IMG/VR virus record: IMGVR_UViG_3300038558_000037
Coordinates: 1 to 49,973 of that record
Source: a virus
Length of the DNA: 49,973 bases
Strand: one strand, 5' to 3'
The notes under the pieces were generated by a model. It had not been told where the DNA came from and searched no databases. It worked only from the letters and a program-made list of their open reading frames with translations. Shown in pieces: positions 8,562-16,887 of the stretch. Position 1 is the first letter of the stretch. The number at the start of each line of letters is the position of its first letter. Both the position numbers and the translations under genes were made by a program.

Positions 8562-10009
8562 ATTATTGGAATCCGCTACTGTTCGTTGCCATGGATGCCC
8601 GTAAGGTGCAGACGTTGGCGGAGCTTGAGGCCGAAGTTGAAGAACTCCGTAAAGACGCGCGCGATATCGCGGCTCTCGAGAGTAAGCGGGATCTCACATC
8701 CGAGGAGCAGGAGGAGCTCGAGGAGATCCTTGCCGACATTGAAGCATTGCAGCCGAAGATCGAGCGGCAACGTCGTATCGAAAAGTTGACAGCGTCTGAG
8801 GGCCGCAAGACTACCGAGCCGAGCAGCCGCCGGGCGCGTCGCACTGCAGATACGGATTCTGATCCGGAACCCGCACAGCGTCGCCGCCGTTACGATCCTG
8901 TGCCTGCGCAAGCTCGCAATGAGCAGGATATGCGGACGCATGGCTTTCATTCGTTCGGTGAGTTCGCCATGACCGTCGGTCAGGCATACAAGCTTAAGAA
9001 TGAGACCGCCCTGGCTCATCTGACCAATGCCGCGACGACCTATGGTACGGAAAGTGTCGGCGGTGACGGCGGTTGGCTTGTGCCACCAGACTTTGCGACC
9101 AGCATCTGGCAGAAGGTGTCGGGTGACGGTTCATTGCTTGAAATGTGCGCGCCGTTTACGACGGCTCGTAACAGCCTGAGTTTCCCGAAGGATGAGACGA
9201 CACCCTGGGACAATAGCGCCGGCATCACCGTCTACTGGGAATCTGAGGGTGGAGCGGGCACCGAGGCCAAGCCCAAATTTGAGATCGGTACAGCCCGGCT
9301 AAACAAGCTCATGGCGCTCGTTAAGGTCACCGAGGAATTACTTGAGGATGCTCCGGGCCTCGACAGTTATCTCCGATTCTGGACGCCGATCAAGATGCAG
9401 GCGCGCATCAATACCGCTATTGTTCGCGGCAACGGCGTGGGCAAGCCTCACGGCATCCTCAATTGCTCGAGCCTGATCACGGTGTCCAAGGAGACAAGTC
9501 AGGATGCGGCGACGATCATCATGCCGAACATCGAGAACATGTGGAACCGGTTGTATTCGCCGCTCCGCAGCAATGCTGTCTGGCTGATTAACCAGGAAGT
9601 CGAGCCAATGCTCAACGGTATGGCTTTCGTACCGTCGGCTGTGGCGCCCGGTGCCGCGCTCAATGCGATGACAGCGTGGATGCCAGTCTATCTCCCGAGT
9701 GGTTCGGTGACGGGATCGCCGTTCGGTCAGCTCAAAGGCAGGCCGGTAATGCCGATGAATCCATGTTCGGCGCTCGGTACGATCGGAGACATCGTTCTTG
9801 TCGATCTCATGCAGTATATGGCCCTGCGGAAGGCACAGGCTACCGGAATTGCCGTGGATACCAGCATCCACCTACATTTTGACCAGGCCATCGACACCTA
9901 TCGGTTTACATATCGGGTGACCGGTCAGCCGATGTGGAATAGCACCATTAGTCCTGAGAACGGCAGCAATACGTATAGCTGGGCCGTCGCGCTCGAGACG
10001 CGTTCGTAA
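8558..10009 (+). CDS. Major capsid protein, HK97 family
   Basis: This 483-residue protein is the main shell subunit. The first 80 or so residues are a charged helical delta-like domain (LAELEAEVEELRKDARDIAA), expected to be removed by the upstream protease. A linker rich in Arg and Pro follows (residues 85-125), and the HK97 fold begins near residue 135 with recognisable landmarks GGDGGWLVPPDFATSIW and ARLNKLMALVKVTEELLEDA. The C-terminus resembles other Phage_capsid (PF05065) members (TYRFTYRVTGQPMW). The ATG at 8558 overlaps the protease stop; an internal ATG at 8591 is a possible alternative start. A terminator-like hairpin follows directly. Confidence 0.95.
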   Translation: MNYWNPLLFVAMDARKVQTLAELEAEVEELRKDARDIAALESKRDLTSEEQEELEEILADIEALQPKIERQRRIEKLTASEGRKTTEPSSRRARRTADTDSDPEPAQRRRRYDPVPAQARNEQDMRTHGFHSFGEFAMTVGQAYKLKNETALAHLTNAATTYGTESVGGDGGWLVPPDFATSIWQKVSGDGSLLEMCAPFTTARNSLSFPKDETTPWDNSAGITVYWESEGGAGTEAKPKFEIGTARLNKLMALVKVTEELLEDAPGLDSYLRFWTPIKMQARINTAIVRGNGVGKPHGILNCSSLITVSKETSQDAATIIMPNIENMWNRLYSPLRSNAVWLINQEVEPMLNGMAFVPSAVAPGAALNAMTAWMPVYLPSGSVTGSPFGQLKGRPVMPMNPCSALGTIGDIVLVDLMQYMALRKAQATGIAVDTSIHLHFDQAIDTYRFTYRVTGQPMWNSTISPENGSNTYSWAVALETRS

Positions 10010-10036
10010 TCAGGCCGCGGGCGGCTCAATGAGCAT

Positions 10037-10062
10037 ACCGCGGGCACGATACCCGCGGTTTT
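10037..10062 (+). terminator. Hairpin terminator after the capsid gene
   Basis: Eight-base arms ACCGCGGG and CCCGCGGT enclose a seven-base loop and lead into TTTT. The short T-run suggests partial termination, which would raise capsid transcript relative to the genes downstream. Confidence 0.65.
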
Positions 10063-10087
10063 CCCGTAATTCCTAAGGAATATCAAC

Positions 10088-10597
10088 ATGTTTAACGGAA
10101 ATGTCAAGTTCACCGAGTTCGCGCAGGTCGTTAGCGCATTCGTTCCGATCGATGTCAACGCGGCCGCCCAGACGGGCGATGTTGTCAGCCTTGAGAATTT
10201 TCATCGTTGCGCAGTCATCCTCTTCGGTGCTGCCGGTTCGTCCGGCACTGATATCACATTGACGCTGGCACAAGGCACCGATGTTGCGTTCGGCACCAAC
10301 AAAGCACTGACTTTCACGCGCATTGATAAAAAGGAAGGTGCTGCACTCACTGCCATTGGTCAATTCACGGTTGTAACACAGGCTGCGGCAGCTACCTATA
10401 CGACAACCAATAATGAGCAGTCACAGCAGATCTACATCGTTGACTTCGGCGTCGACGATCTCGATATTGCCAACGACTACGACTGTATTCGTATGAGTAT
10501 CAACGCCGGCAATGCCGCAAAGGTGATGGCCGGTCTGTATATCTTATACGGCCCGAAGTATGGCACTGATCCGTTGCCGTCGGCAATTGTGGACTGA
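10088..10597 (+). CDS. Probable capsid decoration or head-associated protein
   Basis: This 169-residue protein follows the capsid gene after a hairpin and a good AAGGA site. It is rich in Ala, Thr and Val and looks mainly beta, with the segment GSSGTDITLTLAQGTDVAFG and the C-terminal CIRMSINAGNAAKVMAGLYILYGPKYG. Small beta proteins directly after the capsid gene in siphoviruses are often decoration proteins that sit on the shell, and its own translation signal after a terminator fits a high-copy virion protein. I do not recognise a named family. It could also be a substrate for the sugar-transfer genes that begin 600 bases downstream. Confidence 0.6.
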   Translation: MFNGNVKFTEFAQVVSAFVPIDVNAAAQTGDVVSLENFHRCAVILFGAAGSSGTDITLTLAQGTDVAFGTNKALTFTRIDKKEGAALTAIGQFTVVTQAAAATYTTTNNEQSQQIYIVDFGVDDLDIANDYDCIRMSINAGNAAKVMAGLYILYGPKYGTDPLPSAIVD

Positions 10598-10625
10598 TAT
10601 GACGTAACGGACGCATGCGTTCCAA

Positions 10626-10646
10626 GGCGGGGAAGAGCCGCCATTT
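10626..10646 (+). terminator. Weak hairpin, possible attenuator
   Basis: GGCGG and CCGCC arms separated by seven bases are followed by ATTTT between the decoration-like gene and the next gene. The stem is short, so this may be only an mRNA 3' stabiliser or attenuator. Confidence 0.3.
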
Positions 10647-10664
10647 TGATATTGGAGAAGATAA

Positions 10665-11189
10665 ATGCGTTATAGGGTCAGATTTATTCGCGACGCTCAA
10701 GTCGAGCGTGCGCATTCCGACAAAAAACGCGGTGGTTTCTGGCTCGAAATTATTCCAGTCGGAACGGTCAAAGAAGTCAACGAGGCGTCACTTCGGTTCT
10801 GGTATGCGCGCGGTGCCGTTGAGATCATCGAGAAGCTACCGGAGCGGAATCCGTTTGAACTGCCGATTGTGGATGATCCTGCACCTGTGGTCACACGGAT
10901 CACTAAGGCAGAGATTCGTCGGCAGGCTGTCGAGGCTAGCAATGCGCTATCCTTGCTGACCGGACCGATTGATACGGCGGCACTTCTAAAGCATCTGGAA
11001 TTTCTGACCATCGAAGACGTGCTGGAGCTATTGCCGGAAATCAATTCCGATAGTGTTGTCGTTCTTAGGGCGGCGCTGGCAGATCTGCAGGCAACCGGTC
11101 AAATGCACGTGCATCCGCAAGAGCTAGCGGAGGCGCTCGCCGATGTCGAGATGCAGACCAGGCCACCGAGCATGCGGCGGAAGAAATGA
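10665..11189 (+). CDS. Hypothetical protein at the edge of the glycan island
   Basis: This 174-residue protein starts after a strong TTGGAGAAG site. The first 60 residues (MRYRVRFIRDAQVERAHS, GGFWLEIIPVGTVKEV) look like a small beta domain; the rest is helical and acidic, ending in a basic tail (PPSMRRKK). I do not recognise a family. Its stop overlaps the start of the DUF115-like gene, tying it to the sugar-transfer operon, while its promoter-side neighbour is a head protein. It could be a head completion protein or an accessory of the modification genes. Confidence 0.5.
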   Translation: MRYRVRFIRDAQVERAHSDKKRGGFWLEIIPVGTVKEVNEASLRFWYARGAVEIIEKLPERNPFELPIVDDPAPVVTRITKAEIRRQAVEASNALSLLTGPIDTAALLKHLEFLTIEDVLELLPEINSDSVVVLRAALADLQATGQMHVHPQELAEALADVEMQTRPPSMRRKK

Positions 11190-11821
11190 GCTGGCCGCCA
11201 GACTGGCCGCCCGGAGAGACTATTGCGGTTGTGGCAGGGGGTGCGTCGGCGCAGCATATTGCGCCACAACTCATCGGCCGATGCCGAATCATTGCCATCA
11301 ATCTATCTTTCCGGCTCGTGCCGTCCGCTGACGTGCTCTATGCGGCGGACAGCGGTTTTTGGCGCACCTACCGAGATGCTCACGCTTTCCGGGGCATCAA
11401 GCTTGCGCCGGCAGATCAGCGCGTGCCTGGGGTGATGGAGATCATCATACCGCGGGACAAGCTCGGGCGGCGCGTCGATCGAATGCTGCGTGAGCCAATC
11501 GGTACTGTAGGTTGCGGCGGTGGCAACGGAGCATTTCAGGGCGTCAATTTGATGGCACAATTGCGGCCCGTGCGGATTTTGCTGGCCGGCGTTGATTATT
11601 GCGGCGAACATTGGCACGGGCCGCACCCGCGATCGCTGCACAATCCGACAGCGCAGCAGTTCGCCAGATGGCGGCAAATGCTTGACGCGGAGGCGGAGAC
11701 CTTGCGCAGCTGGGGGATTGAGGTTATCAACTTGTCAACTGTTTCTACGCTGCGAGCCTTTCCGCATGCTACAATCGATAGCATATTTGCTAGTCCGAGA
11801 CCTTCCGGCATATCGCCGTGA
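11186..11821 (+). CDS. DUF115/MptE-like phage protein
   Basis: This 211-residue protein resembles the DUF115 (MptE-like) proteins found in many phages and in bacterial surface-glycan loci. Landmarks are the nucleotide-binding-like start TIAVVAGGASAQHIAP, INLSFRLVPSADVLYAADSGFW, GGGNGAFQGVNL, ILLAGVDYCGEHWHGPHP with LHNP soon after, and the late GIEVINLSTVSTLRAFPH. In bacteria, some DUF115 relatives transfer sialic or pseudaminic acid type sugars; for phage members the reaction is not known to me. It overlaps both neighbours by a few or tens of bases and opens the run of group-transfer genes. Confidence 0.65.
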   Translation: MSWPPDWPPGETIAVVAGGASAQHIAPQLIGRCRIIAINLSFRLVPSADVLYAADSGFWRTYRDAHAFRGIKLAPADQRVPGVMEIIIPRDKLGRRVDRMLREPIGTVGCGGGNGAFQGVNLMAQLRPVRILLAGVDYCGEHWHGPHPRSLHNPTAQQFARWRQMLDAEAETLRSWGIEVINLSTVSTLRAFPHATIDSIFASPRPSGISP

Positions 11822-12584
11822 TGCGTTTGCATCTGGTCTGCAATCTCTTGGCTATGCGATCATCACCAAACCCCCACAATTTCCGCGACCGTCCGATGTC
11901 CTCATAATCTGGAATCGCTATGGGCCGAATCACATCATTGCTCGGCGTTTTGAAGACATGAAAGCGCCGGTCATTGTCGCTGAAAATGGCTATGTCGATA
12001 TGGTCGATACCAAGAAAGCGTTTGCGTTGGCGCTTGGTCACCATAACGGCGCGGGCCGGTGGCCGATCGGCGATCAATGGCGAGCGCACACACTCGTGCA
12101 GACCATTCGACCATGGCGTGGTGACGGGTCTCGTGACGATATCCTGATCCTGCCTCAACGAGGCGTGGGGCCGCCAGGAGTGGCTATGCCGCGCGGCTGG
12201 GTGGCTGATGTGCAGCAGCGGCTTAAAGCCGTCTGTGGGCGGCGCCGTGTACGTCTGCGGCCTCATCCTGGTACACAAAAGCACGTGCGGCCGCTATTTG
12301 AGGATCTCGATGGTGTTGGCGCGTGCGTGGTTTGGGGCAGCGGTGCAGGTGTCAAGGCGTTGATGTATGGCGTGCCGGTCGTGCATGAATTTCCAAGGTG
12401 GATTGGCGCGCTTGGCGGCAGTTTCGGTTTATCGACGCTGACGGCGCCGCGACTTGGTGATCGGGCGGCAATGGCTGAAGCCGTGAGTTGGGCACAGTGG
12501 TCGCTTGAAGAGGTTATAGCGGGCGTGCCGTTCCAGTATTTGCTCGCGTTGCATGCGGCTAAAATGGAGAAGCGGCGGGCATGA
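11766..12584 (+). CDS. GT-B-like glycosyltransferase
   Basis: This 272-residue protein has the C-terminal half of a GT-B transferase. Evidence is RLRPHPGTQKHVRP near residue 165, then VVWGSGAGVKALMYGVPVVHEF, the typical nucleotide-sugar loop where a Gly/Ser pair precedes a conserved GVPVV. It ends with AQWSLEEVIAGVPF, a signature shared in diverged form with the genes at 12581, 13371 and 47659. The ATG at 11766 overlaps the DUF115 gene by 56 bases; a TTG at 11787 is an alternative. It resembles capsular-polysaccharide type transferases; donor and acceptor are unknown. Confidence 0.65.
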   Translation: MLQSIAYLLVRDLPAYRRDAFASGLQSLGYAIITKPPQFPRPSDVLIIWNRYGPNHIIARRFEDMKAPVIVAENGYVDMVDTKKAFALALGHHNGAGRWPIGDQWRAHTLVQTIRPWRGDGSRDDILILPQRGVGPPGVAMPRGWVADVQQRLKAVCGRRRVRLRPHPGTQKHVRPLFEDLDGVGACVVWGSGAGVKALMYGVPVVHEFPRWIGALGGSFGLSTLTAPRLGDRAAMAEAVSWAQWSLEEVIAGVPFQYLLALHAAKMEKRRA

Positions 12585-13399
12585 AAGTTGCAATCTATGC
12601 TGTCGATGGCAACAAACGCGCCAGGCATCTGGCGCGATCGATGGCGATGGGATTGCGCCGCTGCGATGTGTCACATATTGAGTGCAGCCGATTCAAGGGC
12701 GTGGAGGCTGACGTAGCTGTGGCTTATGGTTGGGTGCATGAGCCGATATTTTCGGCATATCGTGCAGCCGGTAAACATTATGTGTTCTGGGATCTCGGTT
12801 ACTGGGGCCGGCGGCCGCAAGGTGCGTCAGAAGAGGGATATCATCGACTTGCTGTCGACGACTGGGATACTGCGCTACACATGCGCCGGGAATATCCGTC
12901 GGACCGCTTTCAGCGACTCGGTCTCATGATTGGTGACGGGCCTAGAGAACCGAGAGACGTGCTTGTTGCGGGCATGTCGCCGAAGGCTGCAACGACGCAC
13001 GGTTACGACTACGGCGAATGGGAACGGCAGGCATGCACTGTGCTGGCGCGGATTTGTCCGGATATGTCCGTGGTGTTGCGCCCGAAGCCAAACAAACGTG
13101 CGGTGCCGCAAATACCAATCGAGCAAGCGTTGCAGACGGCGCGGCTACTTGTCACACATCACAGCAATACGGCGATCGATGCGCTGTTGCTCGGTGTGCC
13201 GGTGTATGCCGTCAAGGGCGTGGGTCGACTGGCGTCATCTAATGTGCTTAACGCCGATGAGATCAATCATCCGTATGAGCTCGCCCATGCCGCGCGTTTA
13301 CAGCTGCTCGCCGATGTAGCATACGCGCAATGGACACCAGCGGAGATGCGAAGCGGGGAGGCTTGGCAGCATGCATTTAGCATTCTACGCGACAGATAA
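12581..13399 (+). CDS. Glycosyltransferase-like protein, paralogue 1
   Basis: This 272-residue protein starts MKVAIYAVDGNKRARHLARS, as a Rossmann-type domain would, and has VVLRPKP near residue 165 and the nucleotide-sugar loop LVTHHSNTAIDALLLGVPVYAV near residue 188. It ends DVAYAQWTPAEMRSGEAW, the signature shared with the proteins at 13371 and 47659. All three have a KxYxxWDxGY-like or DKGY segment near residue 70 (here FWDLGYWGRR). Four-base ATGA overlap with the preceding gene and a 29-base overlap with the next indicate one translation unit. The GT-B assignment rests on motifs only. Confidence 0.65.
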   Translation: MKVAIYAVDGNKRARHLARSMAMGLRRCDVSHIECSRFKGVEADVAVAYGWVHEPIFSAYRAAGKHYVFWDLGYWGRRPQGASEEGYHRLAVDDWDTALHMRREYPSDRFQRLGLMIGDGPREPRDVLVAGMSPKAATTHGYDYGEWERQACTVLARICPDMSVVLRPKPNKRAVPQIPIEQALQTARLLVTHHSNTAIDALLLGVPVYAVKGVGRLASSNVLNADEINHPYELAHAARLQLLADVAYAQWTPAEMRSGEAWQHAFSILRDR

Positions 13400-14210
13400 A
13401 CCGTCCGATACGGCATTGACCGCAGCACTGATGTCGGCGGGTCATTGCGTCGATGTGATTTTGGATCATGCGCAAACGCCGGAGGCGGACGCATATTGCT
13501 TCGTTGGGGTCAAGCGTGCCGACCTGGCGGGCCGACTTGCTGATGCCGGCAAGCGGTGGCTCTATTGGGATAAGGGCTACAATCGGCGGTGGCCGCACTG
13601 GTGGCGCGTGACGTGCTGTGCACAGCAACCGACGCGGTATTTGATGGATATAAACCGGCCATCCGATCGCGCAACTGTGCAGGGATGGCTGCGCACAATA
13701 AAGCCGTGGCGGGTTTGCGGCGACCACATTGTGTTTGCGGGATCGTCCGCGAAATATCACGGTTTCGTTGGCCATGATAATGTTGATCCAACGAAGTATG
13801 CGCAACAGGTCATCAATGAAATTCGAGCCAGGACACAACGGCGAATTGTCTATAGGCCGAAGCCCAGTTGGAAGGCGGCAGTGCCGGTGCAGGGCGCCGA
13901 ATATTCTGCACGTCACACGACGGGCGATATACACCAGGCATTGGAGTGGGCGCACGTGCTCGTCACGCATGGCTCGAGTACGTGTTTTGATGCTTTGGTT
14001 GCAGGTGTACCGTCAATCGTGCTCGGCGATGGTGTATTAAGGCCGATATCATCAACATCATTGGATGATATCGAACAACCAATACTTGCGTCCGATATAG
14101 ATCGTCGGCAATTACTTTGCAATCTTGCGTATTGCCAGTGGAGTCTTGCAGAAATCAAATCCGGCGCAGCTAACGATTATCTTAATTATTTGGTGCATAA
14201 TGCAATTTAA
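13371..14210 (+). CDS. Glycosyltransferase-like protein, paralogue 2
   Basis: This 279-residue protein is a clear relative of its upstream neighbour and of 47659-48483. Shared landmarks are WLYWDKGYNRRW near residue 63, RIVYRPKPSW near 160, LVTHGSSTCFDALVAGVPSI near 200 followed by VLGDGVLRPISS, and NLAYCQWSLAEIKSG at the end. The DKGY motif and the VLGDG loop are even closer to the 47659 protein than to its neighbour. It overlaps the following methyltransferase gene by 11 bases. It probably transfers a sugar in the same pathway; having adjacent paralogues suggests different sugars or linkages. Confidence 0.65.
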   Translation: MHLAFYATDKPSDTALTAALMSAGHCVDVILDHAQTPEADAYCFVGVKRADLAGRLADAGKRWLYWDKGYNRRWPHWWRVTCCAQQPTRYLMDINRPSDRATVQGWLRTIKPWRVCGDHIVFAGSSAKYHGFVGHDNVDPTKYAQQVINEIRARTQRRIVYRPKPSWKAAVPVQGAEYSARHTTGDIHQALEWAHVLVTHGSSTCFDALVAGVPSIVLGDGVLRPISSTSLDDIEQPILASDIDRRQLLCNLAYCQWSLAEIKSGAANDYLNYLVHNAI

Positions 14211-14769
14211 ATACGGCAAAGCTTATCTTCGCGACCATGTCAGACATCAGAAATGGTGGTCAGGCAATATCGGCCCGGAAAATGCCGACAACATCGCCGA
14301 GCTCGTCGCTGCGACGAGCGCGACCAGGATAGCAGATTACGGGTCGGGCAAGGGCTATCAATATCTGACTGACCGCGTTCATGAGCGGTGGGGTGGGATA
14401 TTGCCCCACTGTTACGACGTCGGCGTCTGGAACCTGAAGCGTCCATTGATGCCAGGCAGTTTTGACGGTCTGATTTGCACCGATGTAATGGAGCATATTG
14501 CCACGGCAGATATCAAAGAAATTCTTGCCGATGCAATAGCTTTGTTGCGGGATGATGGACCGGTGTTCGCTTATTTTAATATATTTTGCAATCTTGCAGC
14601 TAAATCTTTTCCAGACGGACGCAATGTACATTTGACGGTGCAGCCGCCTGATTGGTGGGAGGCGAAACACTTTAAGAAATTGCGGCGGCGAGAAAACCTG
14701 AGACTGTGGGTAGATTATGAGTATGTTCGTAGTGACGACCTGCAATGCGGCAGTGAGAAAAGATTATGA
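14200..14769 (+). CDS. SAM methyltransferase
   Basis: This 189-residue protein has a class I SAM fold: RIADYGSGKGYQYL as the glycine-rich loop and FDGLICTDVMEHI as the motif typical of the Methyltransf_11/23 group, followed by ALLRDDGPVFAYFN. The ATG at 14200 sits in the last bases of the preceding gene; an open frame upstream lies within that gene. Its last residues (from VDYEYVRSDDLQ) are encoded by a duplicated copy of the next gene's start region, so the native C-terminus has been altered by a 49-base tandem duplication. Being between sugar-transfer genes, it likely methylates a sugar or its carrier. Confidence 0.75.
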   Translation: MQFKYGKAYLRDHVRHQKWWSGNIGPENADNIAELVAATSATRIADYGSGKGYQYLTDRVHERWGGILPHCYDVGVWNLKRPLMPGSFDGLICTDVMEHIATADIKEILADAIALLRDDGPVFAYFNIFCNLAAKSFPDGRNVHLTVQPPDWWEAKHFKKLRRRENLRLWVDYEYVRSDDLQCGSEKRL

Positions 14770-14795
14770 GTATGTTCGTAGTGACGACTTGCAAT
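14712..14795 (+). repeat. 49-base-offset tandem duplication at a gene start
   Basis: A 35-base segment at 14712-14746 recurs at 14761-14795 with one mismatch. The second copy holds the start codon of the glycosyltransferase gene at 14766; the first carries a decoy start at 14717 that opens a short dead-end frame. As the offset is not a multiple of three, the duplication shifts the end of the upstream methyltransferase into a new tail. Confidence 0.9.
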
Positions 14796-15539
14796 CGTGA
14801 ATTGTGGGATCAGTGCGGCAGACGCATGGCTGAAACGCATCGACAATACTGGCCGGCGGACGTGCCGCTCTATGTCTATGCGGAGAATTTTGACGTCGAC
14901 GTGCCGTGCATCCAGCGTGCGTTGCCGGGATGGTTCATGCGATGGAAGCAAAGTCTTGCGATGCATCCTGACGCTCATGGCCTCGATCTCAAGCATAACC
15001 GTCGCGGTCGACCATACGACTTTCGCAGGGATTGCGTGCGGTTCGCGCATAAGGTGGCGGCATTGACTGATACTGGATTGTCAGCCAGGGGCGGCCTTAT
15101 GGTGTGGGCTGACGCCGACGTTCTCACGCATGCGGCCGTTGACGAGGTGTGGCTGCGCGGCAAATTGCGCGGCGGCTACATGGCGTGGCTTGACCGTGAA
15201 CGGATTTATCCCGAATGTGGGTTTGTGCTTTTTGACTGCAATCATCCACGGCACCGTGATTTTATGGAGCTCTACCGGTGTCATTATGAGACCCTGGAAG
15301 TACTCAGCGAACGCGAGACGCACGACAGCTATGTTCTGCAGCAGCTCGTCAATCAATGCGTTGCCAATGGATGGTTTACGGCACCTGCGAGCTTGTCCGG
15401 CGGAGCTCGTCGCAGTCACCATCCATTGCCAGCTTCGCCGCTTGGTGCCCGGCTGGACCATGCTAAGGGTCCGCGTAAGGTGCAGGGCCGGACGCCGCGG
15501 CACGAAGTCAGAGGACGAACAGAGGAGCACTGGAAATGA
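14766..15539 (+). CDS. GT-A-like glycosyltransferase
   Basis: This 257-residue protein begins MSMFVVTTCNRELWDQCGRR, like a GT-A fold that binds a nucleotide sugar, and has WADADVLTHAAVDEVW near residue 115, where DAD is the likely metal-binding DxD motif. Later landmarks are PECGFVLFDCNHPRH, THDSYVLQQLV and the tail HPLPASPLGARLDHAKGPRK, which I associate with a phage-borne transferase group. It overlaps the previous gene by four bases and shares an ATGA with the following FkbM gene. It appears intact; its start lies in the second copy of the local duplication. Confidence 0.7.
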   Translation: MSMFVVTTCNRELWDQCGRRMAETHRQYWPADVPLYVYAENFDVDVPCIQRALPGWFMRWKQSLAMHPDAHGLDLKHNRRGRPYDFRRDCVRFAHKVAALTDTGLSARGGLMVWADADVLTHAAVDEVWLRGKLRGGYMAWLDRERIYPECGFVLFDCNHPRHRDFMELYRCHYETLEVLSERETHDSYVLQQLVNQCVANGWFTAPASLSGGARRSHHPLPASPLGARLDHAKGPRKVQGRTPRHEVRGRTEEHWK

Positions 15540-16174
15540 AGCAGGTTGAAAGCTGGTGGTTGCCGGACGATGACGAGCATTTTGAGTTTCACCTGAAGCA
15601 GGGGCCGTATCAGGGGCGTAAGATCGAGCTCGCATTAGCTCTGGTGCCGGATAACCGTCGATGCTTGGCGCTCGATATTGGCGCACACGTCGGATTTTGG
15701 ACTGAGCCACTCGCCGGTATATTTGAGCGGGTCATCGCTTGGGAACCCATGCCTGAGCTCGCAATTTGTTGGCAACGGAATTGCGAGGATCTTAGGAATG
15801 TCGAGTGTCGTCAATGCGCGGTGGGTTCCGATAGCGGCGAGCTCGGTATGATCAGAACCGCGGGCAATTCCGGAAATTGCCATATCGCTGTCGGCTCGGC
15901 GACAGTCGTTGTACGTGCTGAGACTATCGACAGTCTTGCGCTCGAGCATGTCGATTTCATGAAATTTGATGTCGAGGGATGGGAACTCGAGGCGGTCCGC
16001 GGTGCGGAGGAGACAATCAAACAGTGCAAGCCGCTGATCGTGGTCGAACAAAAACCCGGTAACGCCGAGCGATACGGCATGGATCAGCACGGAGCCGTCA
16101 ACTTGCTCAAGTCGTGGGGTGCAACGACGCATTGGATCAAAGCAGGTGACCATTGTATGGGGTGGTCGTCGTGA
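15536..16174 (+). CDS. FkbM-family methyltransferase
   Basis: This 212-residue enzyme has the SAM loop ALDIGAHVGFWTEPLA, the acidic strand VIAWEPMPEL, and the FkbM C-terminal signature VDFMKFDVEGWELEAVRGAE followed by LIVVEQKPG. It is a relative of the gene at 3352-3981 but not a recent copy. FkbM enzymes usually methylate hydroxyl groups on sugars or on natural products. The overlap with transferase genes on both sides makes a methylated sugar the most likely product. The C-terminal HCMGWSS overlaps the next gene. Confidence 0.85.
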   Translation: MKQVESWWLPDDDEHFEFHLKQGPYQGRKIELALALVPDNRRCLALDIGAHVGFWTEPLAGIFERVIAWEPMPELAICWQRNCEDLRNVECRQCAVGSDSGELGMIRTAGNSGNCHIAVGSATVVVRAETIDSLALEHVDFMKFDVEGWELEAVRGAEETIKQCKPLIVVEQKPGNAERYGMDQHGAVNLLKSWGATTHWIKAGDHCMGWSS

Positions 16175-16887
16175 AACTCTCGATCTGGATAGGTTTTGAT
16201 TCGTGCGAAACCATCAGCTATGCGGTGGCGCGCCATAGTGCGTGCAGATTGCTTACGCAGCCGATTCCGGTCCGTGGACTTGTACTTAGTAACCTGCAAG
16301 CGTCGGGCGTCTACACACGTCCGATATGGAAGGATGAGCGTGATCAACTCTGGGATGATCGATCGGCTGCGCCAATGTCGACCGAGTTTTCATTCAGTCG
16401 ATTTCTCGTGCCTTATCTCGCTGGTGAGGGCCTGGCGTTATTCGTTGATTCTGACGTGTTGTTTAGGATCAATCCGCGCGAAATCATCGCACTGCATCAG
16501 CCAGGTAAAGCCGTAAGCGTCGTCAAGCACGAGCATCGGCCGACGTCGGATAGTAAGATGCGTGGCACGCTGCAGACCACATATCCGCGCAAGAATTGGT
16601 CATCGGTGGTGATATTCAACTGCGATCATCCATCCATTCGTATGTTGACGCCCGACGTGGTCAATACAGCTAAAGGTCTGTACTTGCATCAATTCCAGTG
16701 GTTGCGTGATGAGGAAATCGGCGAGCTGCCGGCGCGATGTAATTATCTGGTCGGCAGCACCGAATTGCCACCAGGCGAGAAACCCGCGATTGTGCATTGG
16801 ACCGAGGGCTCGCCCCACATGCCGGGTTATGATACTGTCGAATATGCAGATGAGTTTTGGCGAGAGGTGGTGCAGTGGGCACGCTGA
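16171..16887 (+). CDS. GT8-like glycosyltransferase
   Basis: This 238-residue protein begins KLSIWIGFDSCETISYAVAR and has ALFVDSDVLFRINP near residue 95, where DSD is the DxD metal site of GT-A enzymes; NWSSVVIFNCDHP and PAIVHWTEGSPHMPGY match later parts of GT8-like proteins. I chose the GTG at 16171 that overlaps the FkbM stop as GTGA; an upstream TTG at 16153 is open but adds only a Val-rich stub. It closes the island; the next gene is a head-tail connector that starts inside its last 13 bases, so the island is transcribed with virion genes. Confidence 0.7.
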   Translation: MKLSIWIGFDSCETISYAVARHSACRLLTQPIPVRGLVLSNLQASGVYTRPIWKDERDQLWDDRSAAPMSTEFSFSRFLVPYLAGEGLALFVDSDVLFRINPREIIALHQPGKAVSVVKHEHRPTSDSKMRGTLQTTYPRKNWSSVVIFNCDHPSIRMLTPDVVNTAKGLYLHQFQWLRDEEIGELPARCNYLVGSTELPPGEKPAIVHWTEGSPHMPGYDTVEYADEFWREVVQWAR

